32,727 nt of DNA, from contig JAFGNZ010000024.1 in NCBI GenBank assembly GCA_016926755.1, positions 1 through 32,727 of the forward strand. Reading direction: 5' to 3'. The stretch comes from Myxococcaceae bacterium (GTDB taxonomy: Bacteria > Myxococcota > Myxococcia > Myxococcales > Myxococcaceae). The translations under genes and the position numbers were made by a program. The notes beneath the pieces were generated by a model, which saw only the letters and a list, made by a program, of their open reading frames with translations, was not told the DNA's origin and made no database searches. Below, piece by piece: positions 32,411-32,727 of the stretch (its first letter is position 1; each line of letters starts with the position of its first letter).

Positions 32411-32711
32411 TCCTCCTTCGAGATTGAGACGCACCTCGGGCGGGGGGCATGGGCTGATGCCCACGAACCTCAAACTCGCGATGTGCTCATTGTTGAGGTT
32501 GGAGGAGACACCTGGTCGGAATTGGGTCCAAGGGCTTCGCTCGTCGAGGCTCGCCGCTAAGCGGAACTGCTGAGCTAGGCCCGTAGAGAAGGAGCATGGC
32601 TAGGCCTGACAGGTGCAGGCCTGCTTTGCCACCCCTGGCTTCCTGTGGTACCTAATGCGTCCAGTCTTGGAAGCCCTCTGATGCCGGGGCCCCTTCACGC
32701 CTGGAGAGCCG
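32411..32711. other. Intergenic region (301 bp) rich in inverted repeats
   Basis: Of lower G+C than the rest. Three hairpins can be drawn: GGGCAT/ATGCCC (32445-32462), AACCTCAA/TTGAGGTT (32466-32473 with 32493-32500) and AGGCCTG/CAGGCCT (32602-32608 with 32616-32622). TTGCCA (32626-32631) and CCTAAT (32651-32656), 19 bases apart, are a possible weak promoter for the next gene. Short frames here (19 and 38 codons) do not look like real proteins. Confidence 0.45.
32445..32462 (+). terminator. Possible terminator hairpin of the acyl-CoA dehydrogenase gene
   Basis: GGGCAT (32445-32450), loop GGGCTG and ATGCCC (32457-32462), 34 bases past the stop. There is no T-run, so function is uncertain. Confidence 0.3.
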
Positions 32712-32727
32712 ATGAGCGACGCAGAGA
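32712..32727 (+). CDS. Start of a gene cut by the window end
   Basis: An ATG at 32712 with GGAGAG (32703-32708) just upstream opens MSDAE before the sequence ends. Only five codons are visible, so no function can be given. Confidence 0.4.

Noticed and set aside
32596-32655. 19-codon frame as a possible leader peptide
   Set aside because: AAGGAG is only one base from its ATG, too close for good initiation, and the peptide has no regulatory codon run.
1-32727. Defence system, prophage, CRISPR, integron or IS element
   Set aside because: No transposase, integrase, nuclease or spaced repeats were found in any frame; the window is ordinary chromosomal content with local relics.

Overview
The window is about 70% G+C, gene-dense and free of tRNA, rRNA, CRISPR or IS sequences. 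It reads as chromosomal DNA of a myxobacterium, most likely of the Cystobacterineae (Myxococcus/Stigmatella/Archangium group). The strongest taxonomic marker is an adjacent carD-carG pair at 24476-25981: an HMGA-like transcription factor with AT-hooks, followed by its zinc-binding, archaemetzincin-like partner. Supporting signs are a eukaryote-like Ser/Thr kinase, many lipoproteins with an LG(T/V)GC lipobox, and secreted M4 and M28 peptidases.

Layout. 1-1525 (+): 3' part of rho, then a small Cys-rich lipoprotein. 1532-4849 (-): an AI-2E/PerM-family permease, a hypothetical protein, and a SAM-methyltransferase-like protein with a TPR tail. 4927-5085 (-): a remnant of the N-terminus of a class I glutamine amidotransferase. 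5205-9443 (+): aldehyde dehydrogenase, glutamine-synthetase-like ligase and iron-dependent alcohol dehydrogenase, best explained as a gamma-glutamylation route for an amine or amino alcohol. 9491-11012: an aldo/keto reductase (+) flanked by two minus-strand coding relics. 11013-13942 (+): a Na+/Ca2+ exchanger-type antiporter, an AT-rich control region and an M4 metalloprotease ending at a clear terminator. 14045-16316 (-): a DHA2-type drug exporter and a lipoprotein. 16510-18246 (-) and 18362-20113 (+): a divergent pair, an M28 aminopeptidase-like protein without signal peptide and a membrane metallophosphoesterase. 20122-21592 (-): lipoprotein and tesB. 21710-26254 (-): small exported protein, carD, carG, a membrane-anchored protein and a GT39-type glycosyltransferase, the last three overlapping. 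26387-28588 (-): receptor-type Ser/Thr kinase, divergent from 28712-30510 (+), an exported App1-type phosphatase overlapping a lipoprotein gene. 30602-32410 (+): an acyl-CoA dehydrogenase. The last gene starts at 32712 and is cut by the window end.

Functional themes are amine/aldehyde catabolism, global transcription control (Rho, CarD/CarG), envelope and secreted proteins, and fatty acyl-CoA metabolism (TesB, acyl-CoA dehydrogenase). The most notable observations are the gamma-glutamyl pathway beside a truncated amidotransferase gene, the CarG His-Gln-x-x-His substitution, the kinase with two lectin-like C-terminal modules, the leaderless M28 protein with an N-terminal P domain, and the gene relics around the aldo/keto reductase. 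All functional calls rest on motifs read by eye; no database search was run.
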